Source: Thiomonas sp. FB-Cd
GTDB lineage: Bacteria > Pseudomonadota > Gammaproteobacteria > Burkholderiales > Burkholderiaceae_C
Reading direction: 5' to 3'
Assembly (NCBI RefSeq): GCF_000733775.1
Contig: NZ_JPOE01000004.1
Coordinates: 1-7,472, forward strand
Length of the DNA: 7,472 nucleotides
The notes beneath the pieces are model-generated. The model saw nothing but the letters and a program-made list of their open reading frames with translations. It did no database searches and was not told the DNA's origin. A program made the position numbers and the translations under genes. Below, piece by piece: positions 7,390 to 7,472 of the stretch (the stretch's first letter is position 1; each line of letters starts with the position of its first letter).

Positions 7390-7472
7390 GGCGGCAGATC
7401 CGGGTGGTGCTGTGTTGTCGCAGATCGTAACAATCGTCGGCTTTCGCGGGAGAGACGCTGGCCTCGGCCAAC
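7390..7472 (-). other. Sequence upstream of lemA
   Basis: These 83 bases lie 5' of lemA on the minus strand and are essentially unpaired within the window, because the left arm stops at its edge. I see no strong Shine-Dalgarno sequence, gene end or convincing promoter. TACGAT at 7424-7429 (read on the minus strand) could be a -10 element, but no acceptable -35 lies at the right distance. Confidence 0.4.

Larger units (their letters stand above)
3739..7391 (-). repeat. Right arm of the inverted duplication
   Basis: This is the reverse complement of 3660 down to 1. It carries upp, uraA, GIDE and lemA in mirror order with its own set of one-base errors. Because it lies inside the window, it is the only arm that shows sequence upstream of lemA (7390-7472). 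Confidence 0.95.

Noticed and set aside
1..7391. A composite transposon, integron cassette pair or giant inverted-repeat mobile element
   Set aside because: The arms are made of ordinary housekeeping genes. There is no transposase, integrase, terminal target duplication or resistance cargo, and the spacer is just a piece of upp.
7424..7452. A sigma70 promoter for lemA (TACGAT as -10 on the minus strand)
   Set aside because: The hexamer at the matching -35 distance reads CTCCCG, a poor match to TTGACA, and single hexamers of this quality occur often by chance.
1..7472. tRNA, rRNA, CRISPR arrays or intrinsic terminators
   Set aside because: No cloverleaf with TTCGA-type arm, no short regular repeats with spacers, and no GC-hairpin followed by a T-run was seen on either strand by eye.

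Overview
The window is dominated by one structure: a near-perfect inverted duplication. Bases 1-3660 read again, reverse-complemented, at 3739-7391. The two arms are separated by about 78 bases (3661-3738) that are present only once. The underlying locus is therefore only about 3.7 kb, written twice in opposite orientation. Sequence at 7392-7472 lies beyond the left edge of the matching arm.

Gene order in one copy is lemA > GIDE-domain membrane protein > < uracil/pyrimidine permease (uraA/RutG type) < uracil phosphoribosyltransferase (upp). Left arm: lemA 3-578 (+), GIDE 637-1506 (+), uraA 1513-2821 (-), upp 3130-3738 (-, 5' end cut by the junction). Right arm: upp 3739-4267 (+, 5' end missing), uraA 4573-5880 (+), GIDE 5887-6754 (-), lemA 6813-7389 (-). 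The sequence between upp and uraA (about 300 bp) holds only a doubtful small ORF and the strong uraA ribosome binding site.

No long gene is open from end to end in either arm. Each is broken by single-base indels, mostly one base lost from a short G or C run, and most breaks sit at different places in the two arms. Reading the arms against each other and keeping the reading frame rebuilds plausible full-length proteins: LemA about 192 aa, GIDE protein about 291 aa, permease about 440 aa, and Upp apart from its first residues. This is the pattern of a poorly polished long-read sequence of a fold-back chimeric molecule, not of decayed genes. I read the duplication as a technical artefact (snap-back or template-switch chimera), although a real inverted duplication cannot be excluded from sequence alone.

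Functionally the locus is ordinary: a pyrimidine salvage pair (permease brings in uracil, Upp converts it to UMP with PRPP) convergent with a LemA/GIDE membrane-protein pair of unknown role. High GC, codon choice and protein similarity as I remember it suggest a proteobacterium, perhaps beta or gamma; the genus cannot be told. I found no previously undescribed system. The most unusual protein feature is a canonical EF-hand calcium-binding loop inside the GIDE protein.
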